The notes beneath the pieces are model-generated. The model did not search any database. It saw nothing but the letters and a program-made list of their open reading frames with translations, and had not been told where the DNA came from. From positions 1,408,001-1,472,000 of the forward strand of contig JAFBJZ010000850.1 in assembly GCA_016785225.1 (NCBI GenBank): a stretch of 64,000 bases of DNA, in the 5' to 3' direction. The stretch comes from Psettodes erumei (taxonomy: Eukaryota; Chordata; Actinopteri; Pleuronectiformes; Psettodidae). The position numbers and the translations under genes were made by a program. Shown here in pieces: positions 12,503-27,066 of this stretch (positions within the stretch are counted from its first letter, which is position 1; every line of letters starts with the position of its first letter).

Positions 12503-15500
12503 ATCTGTGAAGCAGGAGGAGCACACACAGGCGACGGGATGCTCACCGTCGGCGCGCATGATATGATTTGTGTAACAAGCTGCTCCAGGCGGACGCCACC
12601 TGTGTCCCTGCAGCACCTGGGCCCACTTTGTCTTAGCCTCATTTCGGACATTTCTGTCATGTAAATCCCTTTTTGATCTATTCTGGGAATATTTGAGATA
12701 CAGTGTGGTATGATTTTCATGAGCTATAATCCTTAATTATCAAAATAAAACAAAAAAGGCTTGAAATATTGGTTTTCACTCCAACAGAGGAGGTTAAATA
12801 AAAAAAAGGTGCAACACCACGAGCGCAGGCTTCGGTCGCGTCCTCTGTTGTGGACCGTGCGGCTCTCTGTCCTTCCACAGCACCGTCAGCACTTTCACGC
12901 CATGAATATGCATATTTTCTTTTCCCTGTTTTAAAGGTCGCTGTGGCCACGAGTTCATGCTGGGAAACAAAGAGAGAAAAGGAGTGCAGAGGCTCCCGTG
13001 TCTCCCTCCTCCGGGGAGGGTCAAAGGTCACAGATCCACGCACAGCAGGGGTGACTCGCGGAACCCCCCGGCAGTCTGTCCGGCCCGGGTGCCGCGCTCC
13101 CGCCCCCTCCTCCTCCTTCTGTGCCAAACCGGGACTCATGATACGCCGCCGTCCCTGGAAGCCCCGCAGTCAGCAAGCGTCTGGGCTCTGCCATCAAAGC
13201 GCGAGACCGAACAGTGAGACTTGTGGGACGGGATGACAGAGCCGCGCTGCAATCTGTTACCGACACAACCATCCAATAAATGGGAAGAACGCGATGTGAT
13301 GGATTCTGCGTCTGTTCCTGGGAGAGGAGACAGAACAGGAAGGGGCCTAATAAATGAATTCTGGCTGCAAACGTCAAATGACCTGCCAGCTCCCTGACAG
13401 CATCAATTTGTTCTGTTTAGTTGCAGACAGGTTTGGGGAGGGGGGTATTGATGGCGGGCCATAAGAAAATTCAATTTCTTTTTATGGAACCAGCACCGCC
13501 AAATTGCTCTCTTATTACTTATTTCGAGCGATCGCTGCCGTACAAAGAGTCTAAATGTTCGGACTCGCCGCCGCCGGGGCTTCTCCCGCCGCACGGCCAA
13601 AACAAACAGAGACTCTGTTCTGACACCGCGAAACATCACGCATTACATTCTGCACCGGAGACGATGAACAGCTGGTGCCAGTGCGGGCTGATTTCAGGTC
13701 AGCTCCTCCGCATCCCACTCCCCCCCCTGCACGTGTGCAGCGACTGTACTATGGCAATAATGTCTCCAGGAAATGAAGAGGGGAACACCGGGCGACGGAG
13801 ACGTTCACAGCAAGCCTGATTTCTCTGCGTCTCTCGGTGCGAGGGCGTACAAGACTTAGCGGCATTCTTCTGTGGCTCGCGGCTGACGGCCAAAGCCCCG
13901 TCTAATGAGTAATCCTGCCCTAATGCCTTCAGCGGGATTGGTTGGAGCTAATTACACAAGCTCCCCTTCCCTGGCTGCTGAGTGGCTGGCTGGACGCGGC
14001 GGGGCAGAGCTAAAAAGAGTGGAGGTGCTGGTGAGCTGAAACAATTAGTGAAAATGACAGTCGGATAATTGTTTTCATAATTGATTTCTCTGGACTCTGG
14101 GAACCTGCGATGCACATTTTTAATTTTTCAGTACACATTACAGGCCCCGGCAATTCATCAGGAAGAAGTATCGCTGGATTATAAATAATGGAAATAATCA
14201 TTAGCTGCCGCCCCGGGCATTGGTTAAAATTCATACAGCGGCCTGATTTGTCTTTTCAAAACACAGCTTCCGGCACTTCCCAAAGCAACTCCAAGCCCGG
14301 TCCGCGTCGGACAGTCAGAACCTCCACCTGCACGGGTGTGCAGGAAGGAGCGGCAGATCAGTGAGCGTTACAGAGAAGCTCGCTGGGGGAAACGCATCAC
14401 ACGCGCATCACTCTCCTGAAGCAACAGGCGAGGCGAGTTCTCCAGACGCGGAGGAAACTCGGCCCCGTCCTGCCAACTGACATCAACAACAACCTGAAAC
14501 CTACTCTTGTTTTTAGCTCAAGGCAAGACTGTATTTTTTTTTAGCGTAACATTACCATTCTGGACACAATGCGCCTCGTTGTATATTACCAGCCAACACA
14601 AACCACATTTGAAAAGAAAAACCAAATCACTTAGCGGCGGCTCATTATACTTTGGAAGCAGCAAAACACCAGCCGCTCTCTCTCTTTAGCGCTGGTCCGG
14701 GAGGCAGCTGGCTGCGCTTCATAGCAGGTTATTAATATTCCCTCAAATGTTGCTGCTAATCTGCTCTGTTTATGTGGAAGCAGACACTCAGAGGGGTTGT
14801 GAGGAGCGGAGCAGGCAGGAGGAGGTGGAGGAGGAGGTGGAACCCTGATTTCCCCCTTCTCCCCCTCCCGAAACAACTCCCAACTCCTCTTTAATAGATG
14901 ACAACGTTGAGAATAATCCTGAGAGCAAAATATTTCAAATGAGTGGAATTACAGAACATTAAAGTGAAAGTAAAAAATATACAGGATCAGATTTTATGCA
15001 GCTCCCACCACACAAACAAAAGGCTTTCACGTCTATGTATTATCACATATAATACATAGATACACCTGATTACCTGCTGCACATGCATTCGTTGCTGTAA
15101 CATCAGCATTAATCTGTCTCAAATCAGGAGCCTGATCCTTCCAAGGCTGCGTGTGACGACCGACAGCGTCACAGCATGAAGGCCGTTCCATTTCAAAAGG
15201 TTTCTAAAAATGTGGGAGAGAAACGCGTCATTCATCTCCCGGGGAAACGGGGATCTGACGGGTGGATCCTCCGTGGCCCGACCTATCAAAAGTCTGATTG
15301 TGCACCGGCGATGAATCACTTGTCAGAAAGAGAACACGGCTCAAACAAAAACAGCCGCAGAGCATGTTCTGGAGATCGGCGCAGGCGATGCTTCGTCTGT
15401 GTGTGTGCGTGTCAACAAGCGTGTTTCCATGTCTAATAAACCTGTCTGGGGCAGGAACCAGAAGTCACTTCCACTCTGCACATTCCCTCCTCAGGCCGCC

Positions 15501-16097
15501 CACTCAGCCGAGCCTTTGTTGTCTTGAAACATCAATGAGGCTTCCCGAGAGCCTTTGTGGTTGCGAGAGACAAGGAGAGTTAACGAGCGGCCGTCTCCAC
15601 CATAAGCACATTAGCCCAGTCAGGTTAAGGAAACGACAACTTACTGTATACTAGGAACAGAGTCCCTCAGTACTTCCTATTTTAATGGATTAAGTGTCAG
15701 AGGAAGCAGATTACAGGCAGGCATGCACTCTCTGTGTCCGACTGATGAATTAATACCTGCCGCAAACACGCCGCTATTAATATCACATGTCTTGCTGTAA
15801 CTTCCAACATGTGTGTTTTCAGCAGCAGCGGCACCTTAACATTGACTGAGCGGCGCTCCGGTGAGCCCTGAGCAGCTGACAACAAAATAACTGGACGTGT
15901 CCCAGCGTGATGTCGCCGTGCCTTCCGACGAACCCAGCTGTGACTGCGCTGAAGTTCCATTTCCGGCCGTCCGTTTGAAAACACGACAGCGCTTCACGAT
16001 CAAAATGCCATGGATTCAATAAGAGAGATATGATGCTGGGAGAGTCTGTTGCACTCCCTTCCTTCCTCAGAAACCTCCCCACCGCCTGCACATGCAC

Positions 16098-16131
<34 letters not shown>

Positions 16132-19100
16132 AGCAGGTCAAGCTGCGGCCGCGACAAAAACAAGATCAAGTTACTGCCTTCGCAGTAGCAACGTCAAAAC
16201 AGAGCCGAGCGCACGTTAGATAGCGGGAACAGCGCTAACTATTTTACAGATAGCCGGAGCCTTCACATCTGCTGATAGCTCCTCATCGTGCAGAACAACA
16301 CGGAGTCTGAAGGAGTAACGCGCTCTCATTGATCCGCGCCGGAGACGCGTTCAGGGTCGGCCCCAGGACGCGCGCTCTGGAGCTGGCTTGCTCAAGGACA
16401 CTTCAGCAGGGCGGGTTATTGTTAGCACCAAGGTTTTATTTTTCAGCCTCAGAGCTGAAAGCAAGGTCGCTGCTTTATATTTGAGAAGTGCAGCATTAAC
16501 AAGTATGTGAAACATCTGGCCAGTTTGATTTGATTTTGGACTAATTCATACAGCGCGGGTCTAAGAAGTAAATAAATTTGAAGGTCGACGAAAGGCTAAA
16601 AAAACAGATCAGCTTCAGCTTTAGCCATTAGGTTGTATAGTTTCCATTGGTGGAAAAGCAAACACTGTGCTGGGAGAGTCCGGAGCACCTGTTGAGAACT
16701 AGGATTTGCTGCTGTGGCCTCTGACAGAGACACCGCGCTGAAAGACATCGCCAAGAAATCTAAATCAGTCTAAACAATAAATAAAATAATGGCGTTTACC
16801 GTTTCACACTCACTGATGAAGCGTAAGCCTTTCGTAACTCTATCCCACAATGCATCACATATCACAGGTGCCAAAATGGCCACTGTGTGAAAACTTTGGG
16901 TAATAGCTGCGCCTTGTTACACAGTGTGCAGTAAATGAGTGAAGTTGGGAGTGACCTACGACGACGCTGCTGGACGGGCTGGTTTACTTCTGACACGGGA
17001 CAAACGCATCATTCAGCGCTACATCACGCACATGTGAAAGAATTACTGTGGTGCACTGATGTCTGAGTAAGTGTGAGAGCAGAAAAAGCCAACATGTTGT
17101 AACAAGCTATGACAGCCATGTTTACATCAGCCGTGGGCCCGGGCTGGGCAGCTCTTGTGAAGATTCACCTCTGGCAGTCCGGGGAGGAGGACGTTTATAA
17201 TTCTGGTTTGGGTGAAGTGATCCTGGGCCCTGGTCGATTTCAATCCTGACCGTCCTACAGGTCTTTTTTTGGTAATGGTGGGGGGGTATCGGCCTGAGGT
17301 CTATCGATGATGTGCCACATGAAGTGCAGAGACAGCGCGGGACACAAGGGCTCTTGGTACAGAGGGAAACAATGGTCAGTCACTGCAGCTGAGCAGCTGA
17401 CTGGGACAAGAGAGGTGGAGGAGGGAGAAAGGAAGGCGTGGGTCTGGGGGGGGGGTGTAAGAGAGGTGTAAAGCGTCACGGGGGTTATTTGGCTCCTGAA
17501 GGAGGGAGTGTGAAGAAACACAGTGACACAGAAAGAAAGACAGAGAGGAGGGAGGGCGACAGAGAAGAATGAACCCGCAGTAGGTGGACCCGACAGCTGT
17601 GGTTACCGTGGAGAAGTGTGTGTGTGTGTGGGGGGGGGGTTGTTAGGCCCACTGTTGCTACCGGAGAATAAGGGAAATGTGTGTACATTGTTGCATCTCG
17701 AGCTTTAGCCCTGAATACAAATCACCTGTCTGCACATCACACACACACACACACACACCCAGAAGGCACTGCCACGTCTCTCAGCATCAGCTCTCTCCTC
17801 GTCAGCGGGCCGCTCAGGTTGAAGTGAATTTGCCCTGGAGTGAAGTGAAGGCCAGAGCCTCTTTGTGCTCCGTCTCTCAATCGGTTGCAGACTCGGTCCG
17901 AGCGCCGAAAACAATCGCCGGCCCCTTTTCTCTCTTACGTAACCCAGAACCTCAGCGACCGCCAGTCGTAAGCAGAAAGTGAAACAGTGGTGTTACAGCA
18001 TCATTTTAACACACGGCCAGAAGCAGCAGGATCCTTCACTGAAGAGTACTGATTTGGCATTGCACGTGATCGGGATTCACACAACAGAACCAGAACCAGA
18101 GATAATATCCATCCACGCATTCTTGCCTGCATCCTCACTTGTCCAGAAGTGGACACCCGTCTCTCCATTTGAACAGTTCATTCCATAAACACGCATTGTG
18201 TTTCTGGAGATGATCATGCATTTTGGAGAGTTGTGATTTAAAATGTAACTGATAGCTGTTAAATACACATAGTGGAGTAAGAAAGAGCAACATTTCCCTC
18301 TGAAATGTAGTGACGTGTAAGTTTGCATGAAATGGAAAAAGGACAAGAATCTCAAAACTGCACTGAAGCACAACAGTGTCAAAAAATGTTCTTAGCTCAC
18401 GTTCTCCGCTGACAATAATCAACACACACTTCAATCAGAGACAGTTTGTCATGACAAGAAGCGAGACCCACTAACACCTGCTCCACTTTTCCCTCAGCCA
18501 AGTGGCCTAAGCCTCAACACATCCAGTCGCTAAGCCCCGGTCCTGGGCAGCACAGCACCGCAGCTACTCACGATGTAATGCGGGGTCCTCAGGTATGAAA
18601 ACATGGTCCAAAATCTAGAGAGGAGCCCGGGGTGGGGGCGAGGAGGGTGGGAGTCCCGAGCAGGTACGCGGCAGGTGGTGGCTGCGGTAACAGCCTCGCT
18701 GTGCACAGACTGGCGTCACACGGAAAAGAAGAGGCCTCAGCGGCTGATTAAAGGATCTTAAGAGATCTATTTAGGGCCCTGGTGCTCGCCTCAAATAGGA
18801 GCACTCATTAGCTGAATGACCTGAGCCTCTCAGAAACACAGGGACACAGAGAGAGATGTAGGGAGGGAGGAAGGGAGGGAGGGAGGGAGGGAGGGAGGGT
18901 GGGAGGGAGAGAGCCTGACAGAAAATACAGAGCCAGATGAAGGCGTGCAAAGGAAGAAAGAGACGGAGTGGATTGCTTGACGGGTGGCCACGCTCAAAGT
19001 TCAGCCAAAAGGCCACGGGAGGTCAGAGTTCACCGTCCCGGGGTCGCAAAGTCTGTGGTTCACACGCTCCAGTTACAGCGACAGACGCCGCAACGAAACC

Positions 19101-20424
19101 TGCGCTGAAGACTGCGCCGAACGTAGCCGAGAAATGAGGCAAAAAAACAAGCGAAAAAAAAAACCACTCGACAAACGTCGCATGAATCGCCTTTTTACAC
19201 GGTAAAAGGCATCCGACAAGCTGCAGTCATCAAACTGCCACAGCCCGCGGTGTCGGTCCTCCTCAGCCCAGTGTCGCGGGAAGATTATCGAGATTAGATT
19301 TTTGGAGTTGGGGGGGTAAGCCTGCCACCGGCTGCGTGCGAAAAACGCCGCGATCGCAGCTGATCCCGACGCCCCCGTCAGTGCTTCCTCTCCCAGCGTG
19401 TCGGGGGAAGAGGTCAGCCAAAATAGATGAGGATGATGACAGATTAGAGCCATTATCTAACTCGTTAGCGGGGGCGGCAGATCGGTGGGCGGGGGCTATC
19501 TGTCAAAGCCAATCGGCCACGAGCGCGCAGCGGCGAGCCAGGTGAGAGGAGGGCGCAGTGAGAGTGTGTCCGCCTTGTCTGAGGGGGCTAAAAAAAACAT
19601 CGCCCGGACACGAATGCAACAAGCGCTCACACACTGGCACTACCAACACCGGCACCATTAACTATTTTTATAATCAGTTCATTTCTTAGAGATGACAACA
19701 GGCCCGCCACAAGTTCTGATCTCAACGCTCAGGAAAAACAGCTAAAATCTCCTCTGATAGAGCAGAAGTGAGACCATCTGTCAACTTCAGCAGAAAAAAA
19801 CCAACTTGTTTATCAGATAAAAACAAGAAAACTGACAACATCAGTCTCAGTTCTGGGAAATAGAGACGCTTAATTACTCTTTTCTGACATGTCATTGGAT
19901 CAAACGGTGACCTGACAACACACTTGGTAGATTACTCGCTGATGAAAGCGATATTGGCTGCAGCAGAAGGGAAGTGACTGCTGCGCCGTACTCTATCCTG
20001 TACACAGGTTACGCTGCTCAAACGCGGCAGATGCACAGGCGGGCAGGCGCTTCCGTGCGTCTTTGACAACTCGCCACGGTTCGTCTGCTGGTTTAAAGAC
20101 GTCTGAGCGACGCGTCTTTTGTTTCTTTTCTGTAATCCCAGACCGACTCGCTGATGTGCAGATCAGGGCTCTGTGGGGGCCCCGACCATCTGCTTCGCCG
20201 CGCTTCTTCAGCGCTCTGCCTGCGTGTTCGGTGTCGTCACGCTTCGGAACTCTGTTAGGCTCGGTCCACCTGCAGCCGTCATCTTGCCAGCAGGTGCGGG
20301 TTTAAGCACCAGAACACAGGACCCGGCGCTCACGATGCTAATTTCTGATGCTCCGAATTTAATGATCCCTCTCCCCAGAACCTGACCCAGATAAGCTGCT
20401 GCCCCGGAGGTTCCAGTGGCAACA

Positions 20425-20462
<38 letters not shown>

Positions 20463-23400
20463 CCCCTCCTCCTCCTCCACACTCCAACATCACCCTTCAC
20501 CCCTCCGTGGAGCGCCACAGGGCTGCCTCTGCAACAGGGTGTAAGAGTGTGCGTGCGTGCAGGCGCGCTCGTTAGCATGTGTCCACCGACTGAATTATTC
20601 AGGCCACCGGTCGGTATCGCGCTCCCCCTCAACGCCGACTGAATCGACAACGGACCCGAGAGCCGGAGGGGGCGGGGGCGACGGTCGACTTCAACAAGGC
20701 GACAGCCACCCGCAAAAGGAAATAAGACACTTCCTTCCGCGTGAAACCCTCAAACCAGCCGACTGCGGTGAACACGCAGACGCACAACCGCCCTGCACAC
20801 AACACAGACAGACAGACAGACAGAGGAAGCACTGGGCGAGCTTCAGCCTGTGGTGAACGACGGGTTTTCACGGAAATGGAGCGGAACCGTGGCCGGGGTT
20901 TTAAACAACGCATCCAGCATCTCTTGCGGCAGAGTGCGCCGCACGTTTTAAACACCATTAACAGGATAACAACATGTCTAGTTTAAGCGATTCAAATGTT
21001 GCCAGTAAATGGTGTCTATTTTGAAACGTCATGGGAGCGTGAAGAAGGGGGAAGGAAAGAGACGATGGAGGGAGGAGGGAGTGAGTGGGTGGCAGACAGT
21101 CACAGCACACGTGGGCTGGGAGGGCGAGCACACAATAATCTACCCATTAACTGATCATGTGAATAAAGGTCAGCCCGAAACGGGACATTTGTCGTCTTTA
21201 ATCAGTTGTGTGGTGATGTTGTCCCCACTTTGCACACTCTGATCAGAGATTATTTTGTCAGTCTGCGACCTTGTCTGCGATGAAACGGTTGTTATCGATT
21301 ACAGAGAGCGACGTGATATTTTGAGACTTTTAGTGGTATATGAAGCAGCGAACATTAAGCTGCTTGTTTCCTCTGTGTGGGGCACTGCTCTGGCCTCAGG
21401 TTGCTCGTGAGGGGCATTCGTCACTCCAGATTAATGAATCGCGATGACCGCGGCCTGCGGTGACAGAGGCCGAGAAACATGGGAAAGTGGGCTAGTGGGC
21501 TACGCACAATTAAAAGGGCATATTTAAATGTCCGGGCCCGTCCGCCCATCGGCCCACATACCGTGACTCAGGCCGTCTGCGTGCGAGGGGCGGAGACGCG
21601 GCCACAGAAAGACGCATTGTGTCCTCGTTCGTACGGGTCACGGGTCGCTCGGCCCGCTGCCCGCCGGAGACTGCCGAGCCGAGCCGGGGCCCGGCCCTCC
21701 CTTCCCCGCGCCCCCGTCCCTCTCCATATCCTTCCAGAGAAAAGTTCCAGCAGCGCAGCGGGCCACTGTAAAGCCATTGTTGTGCACGGCCGCTGTCAGA
21801 GAGAGGGCTGCCTTGTCATCTGTGCTGCCCGCTCACATGCCTGGGCTCTTTGGGGGGGGGGGTGACCCGCATCATCAGCTGGGCCCTGCTGAAAACATGA
21901 CCGCACAGTAAACTCTGACAAGTGATGAACACCCAATTCTACACGCACTCACGCTTGTCATCCCACTGCCTACATGCGTGTTAAGAAATAACTCAACGGC
22001 TTTACATCATTATATCACCATCAACATTATATGCGTTTTCTTTTTCCATTAAAACCCAGGTAAGTGGCATCACAGAACCAACTGGGTCACGTGCAGGCTG
22101 TAGTATCTCCCAGCGGACGGCCCTGTTCTCTTCTGTCCTCTGGGTGACCCATAAAAAGAGTCTTGGTTGGGTAATCGGCTGTCACAGAGCCGCTTCTGTA
22201 GAAAGCAATTCAATTTCCACCGGGCATGTCTTGCCACATGAGGGAGAGTGGCGCTTTTGAATCGCCGATTGTTTTGTTGGCCCAGCGATGGCACGTAAGC
22301 GCGGCTCCGTCCGCCAAGTCGTCCCGCAGCCCCGGTGACAGGATGTATACCGGGCACGGCGGCCACTGGGCCGCTCGGTAACCCTGGGCCGTGAGGTGGT
22401 CCTACCCTGCCGACCGTGCTGAGTGGTGCCAATGGGTTGGGAGGGGGGGGGGGCAGCCAGGATCAGGGGCTTGCTTCAGGGAAACAAAAGGGACATTGGA
22501 TCAGGGCCCGAAAGGCCGGGGAGTGGGCTCAGAGGAGCTGGGATGAGACCTGCTCCCACTTCACGTTCAGGATAGGGATCTGGAAGTGCAGCCAGTCAGT
22601 GAGCTCGGGATTTTTAAGTGTTACTCTGGTGGTGGCCAAAACAAGAGTCTCACATAAGCGCCCTGCTCATTTTCTTCATAAACAGAATCAAATCAAATCA
22701 CTCCAATTTGAGTTTTAAAGATGGAATTTTACACACTTAAATGGAAACTAAAGAATACCTTTTATTCCACACTGCAACAACCCATCTTCATTTCTCCCAA
22801 CAAAAACTATCTCTCTGGACTATATAACCATCAGCTCTATGTCCATGATACAATAAAGGCAGACAGGAAGGAAAAGAATCGGCTTTTCCATGCTCCAAAT
22901 TATGATTATTTTATCTGCCTTTAACAACCCACCAGTGGTCGACTTCTGTTTTATACATTCCGTGCATATGCAAATCTCTTCCGACGGATATCTCTCGCAG
23001 CTTTGATTAGAAAGTATTAATGGCTGCCCTTTGATTTCATTTAAATCATGCCCTAATTCAAGGATCTCAGCCTGAAGTGGCCTTCGTGTCTTTGACGCTG
23101 CAGCACGCTAAACCCATACCAAGCGCCGCAGCCCAACAGGCGCTGGAGGAGCTGCCTGCCTGATTTCAATATGTCACCATGGTTACAAACACCCTCTTAT
23201 TTCAGAGCACTGGAGGCTCAAGAGGCTGGGGACTGGCTGGCAGATCCATGGCAAACCTGTCTGCCAGCCAGCAGGAGGGGGTCCTGGCCCGGGACCACAG
23301 AGCAGCCACAGAACCCCACCCCCCCATCTAAGAATGACAGATTACTCGCCTTTTCAAATACCACCAGGGGAGACACAAGGCGGGAGAAGGAGTTTGTGAA

Positions 23401-26400
23401 GACATGGACCTAAACAGCAAATAACCCTCTCCACGTCCCTTAACAGCCTGGGGGTGTCAAGAGTACGACACACACATCAGCCAATACGGTTGAAGAGCTG
23501 CAGCACGGAGCAAATAAGCAAATAGTTCGACAACATGAGAAATGTTGGTGTTGGATGAACAGGATTTTTTGGGGGGTGTGGAAGGGGTTTAACCCAGGAA
23601 TGTACTGTACACAACCCCTTAATCCAGATATGTAAGAAGATTGCATTCTAGTAAGTGTATGCGTATGGAGGTGGGTGGTGTGTGTGTGTGGGGGGGGGGG
23701 GGGGGACTCGGGCTGACCTGTAAGCCCCTCTGTCCCACAGTTGCTGGTGCACGGAGCTTATCCAGCGAAGCCTCTAACACTTTTTTAGATGATTATGGCA
23801 CTCTGGCCCGGTCTGTCTGTGTCTTTAATCCGTACAAAACAACACACAAGTAGCACTCCCTTACCAAAAAACACAGACGCGCACTTTAGTGCACCATGCT
23901 TATTGGGCCCGGGTTTATCCTCACGCACAGAAAGTACGACGAGGAGGTAAAATCCACTGACCTCAGCCATAAAGAGGGTTGCACCCAATCGTTTTTTTTT
24001 AATTTCGCCTATAAAAGTTAAGACGAAAAGGAACAGGCAGCGGCACCGGGACTGGAGTCTTCCGTGCTGAAGGAGCGCCGCGGTCGCGGGCCACTCGGGA
24101 CGCTCATACAACGTGGCCTGAGATGAAGTGACGTGAAACGCAGCAGACAAGCGTTAATGAGGAGCGTCTGTCTGAGCAGATGGTCTGTGGGGCGGTGGTC
24201 GAACCAAAGGCTCTTTAATGTGAGGAAACAGAGGAGAACCTCCGCTGGCAGGTAGCAATCTCCGCCTGCTCTCCCACTCAGTCAAAAGAGAAGCCAAATA
24301 TAATATAAGCATGTCATTTGTTAAATGTGCCGCATCCATAAACGTCTTAAAAGGGTTTTATTTCCCGTTCACGTAGCTCAGATTACCGTGTTCGTCTTTG
24401 TTCGAGCAGGTTCTGTAAAATCCTGCCAATTTCGAGGTGCGTTTAATCCGGCGACGCCGGTTCCAAGGTTATTTAAATACGCCTCTGTGAATTCAAGCAG
24501 CGGTGACACGCTGTAATTCACGCCGATACCGCCGGTCACCTCCGTTCGGTCCAATTTCTGATTTCGCGGTTCGAAGACGTGGCGTGTTGGCGCTTTAAAA
24601 ACAACAGAGACAGAAAGTGGTGCGTCCAAAGCACGCGGTTGTTTCGCCGTCTGAAAACATGCCGGCCCCAACCAAGGTCCATGTCGAATAACAGGAAGTT
24701 ATTCTACAAAAAGGTGATTGTCGAGAGAGAAATATAAAAAACCAAAGCGCTTCCCTATTTACAGCTTCACAGCACACACTGACTTAATACTCTATATGTA
24801 CTGTATACATGTCTTACTGAGGCGCAGTAATCCCTTCCTGATGAAATAATCAACACGCTGTCAGTCAGCAGTACAAAGAGGTGATCAAACCAGCCAATGG
24901 TGTTGCAGGACCATCAGAGCGTGAACAGCGAGACGCGCCGTGACCGCTGGCTCCCTGCCAGTCAAGCACGAGGGCGCCGCCGGCCTCAGGAGCCTGTTCC
25001 GTGCGCTGCCGATCGGCCTCCGCCCCCCGTCTCTGCGCGCTATTTCTGGCCAGCTTTGAGGAAACGTACAGAGGCCAGCACTGTGCCCCCCCCCAAAAAG
25101 GCAGAGTTTGGCTGGCAGACTCCCCGCTGAGCTGAAAGCCCATCTGAGTGCAATTATAGCAGGCTCGTCGATGCCGCGTTTTCAAAATTGCATTCGCCGT
25201 TTGCGATGACTGTTTGGGTACAGAGCTGCGGAGCTGGCAGAAGGATCCAGACGGATCCACAGTGGTGCAGTGTGAGCTCTGTGTGCCCCCTTTGTTCCTC
25301 TCTGCGGCATCTCTGTCCAGTGACAGCTGCTCGTGGAAAGTTCTGAGGACAAAAAACCCGGAGTTTCTGGAAAGTCGATTCACGGGGAGAGAGCGCGAGA
25401 GAGACAAATGCGGCTGCTGCGGGACTGCGAGAGCAGCGGATAGTCAACTGCTGGCATACAAATGATGCCCAAACACCGGACTGACGATGTGAGACGACGG
25501 CATGAGCAGAACAAACGTCCATCACTCTAATGATGGAGCATCAATAAACCAAACCACACCTCAGTAACTCATCCCTGTACGCTCAATGCAGACTCCAGCA
25601 GCTGCCAGATGGATGGTGACGGACCAATCGCAACATCCTTTTCATAGTAAATGAACTCTGGTGAGACTAGCGGAAACCTTTCAGCCGTTATCACGCACGG
25701 CTCATCCTCTTTGTCTCTCTGGCAGCCACGCCAAGTAATTAGCGGCGGCGACGGCATATGACGAGCAACAATAAGTGACCCTTGATGCTCGGGGACGCCC
25801 ACGCGCCGACGCTTCCACCGGGTCCTCCCACGCGCTGGCGGCCGCCAGCAGCAGCAGCAGCAGCTGCACCCCTCCTGAGGAAACGCAGGCGAGAGTGGAG
25901 AAATGCCGGATGGCTCGCCAACGCCGCCTTTGATCCCGGGTAACGTGCTGAGCTGTTGAGACGCGCAAGCTGCTGCGCTGAAAAGACGGAGCGCGGCGGG
26001 TCGAGACATCGGCTAAAAACACAGGAATGAGGGCGAGGGAGTAGAAAAGATCCCCTTTCACTACCCCGCAGATCAGATCAAGTCACTTACAGTTTCACTT
26101 CTTACGAAAGGAGACAAAACGCTGCGCAGCATCCCCTCTGACTTTACACGCAAGTCATTCGTGCTCTGTTGGCAACATCTTGTTCTTCTTGCCTCAAGGG
26201 CACAAAAAGCGTTTTGAGACGCACTTCCGTCTTTTAAATTGCGAGCTGCTGCAAATTTCAGTCGGTCCCCATGCAGGACGGAACGGCAGCGTGGGCAAAA
26301 AGAAGCAGGGGGGAGGGAAGTCGACACAAAAAGCCGAGCACAGCGGGGGATCTGCGGCGATCCTCCTCACTGCTCGAGGTGGATTCAGAGGTAACAGGAG

Positions 26401-27024
26401 AAATCGGAAACGGGGGAAACTGCACGATGAGATGCCCGGAAAACACGACCGCCGTCACGCATCTCACGCGGACAGCTCTCCTCAGAGGGGGAGAGAGAGT
26501 GGAAGCATGGCTGCTTGACCCGCGCGCTCGACCAAAGCAGGAGGCCGCCGGAGGGAAAAATGACTAGCAGCTGTTTAAAAGGCTCCAGACGCAGCGGGCC
26601 CTGCGTCGGTTACGCAACCGCAGCGCTGAGCCCGCTGCCCCGGGCACCGTCTCTCGTACGCAAACACGGACCTCTGTGGATAACACGGCGGTCAGGTTAC
26701 TGGCTAAATAAATCCCACACAAGAACACCCACACGTGCCCCGGCACCGTATGAAATACGTTAACGGTGCGTGCAGCAGTTGGTGCTGTCGGTCTCGATGT
26801 TGTTTGAGGCAAAAATGTCGCAGGGGAGACGACGGGGAGACGACGGCGGAGCCGAGCGATGTCCCGAACCGGGGAGAGAGCCAGGGCTGGAGAGGAGGGA
26901 AGGAGGAAGTGCAAGGAAAAAAAAAAATTAATCACTGCGCTGTCAAGGGCTGGCCAGCCAGGGGCTCTTACCTTCTCTGGGTACATGCTGTCCCAGTGCA
27001 CCGCGCCACAGCAGTGAGACAGGC

Positions 27025-27066
<42 letters not shown>

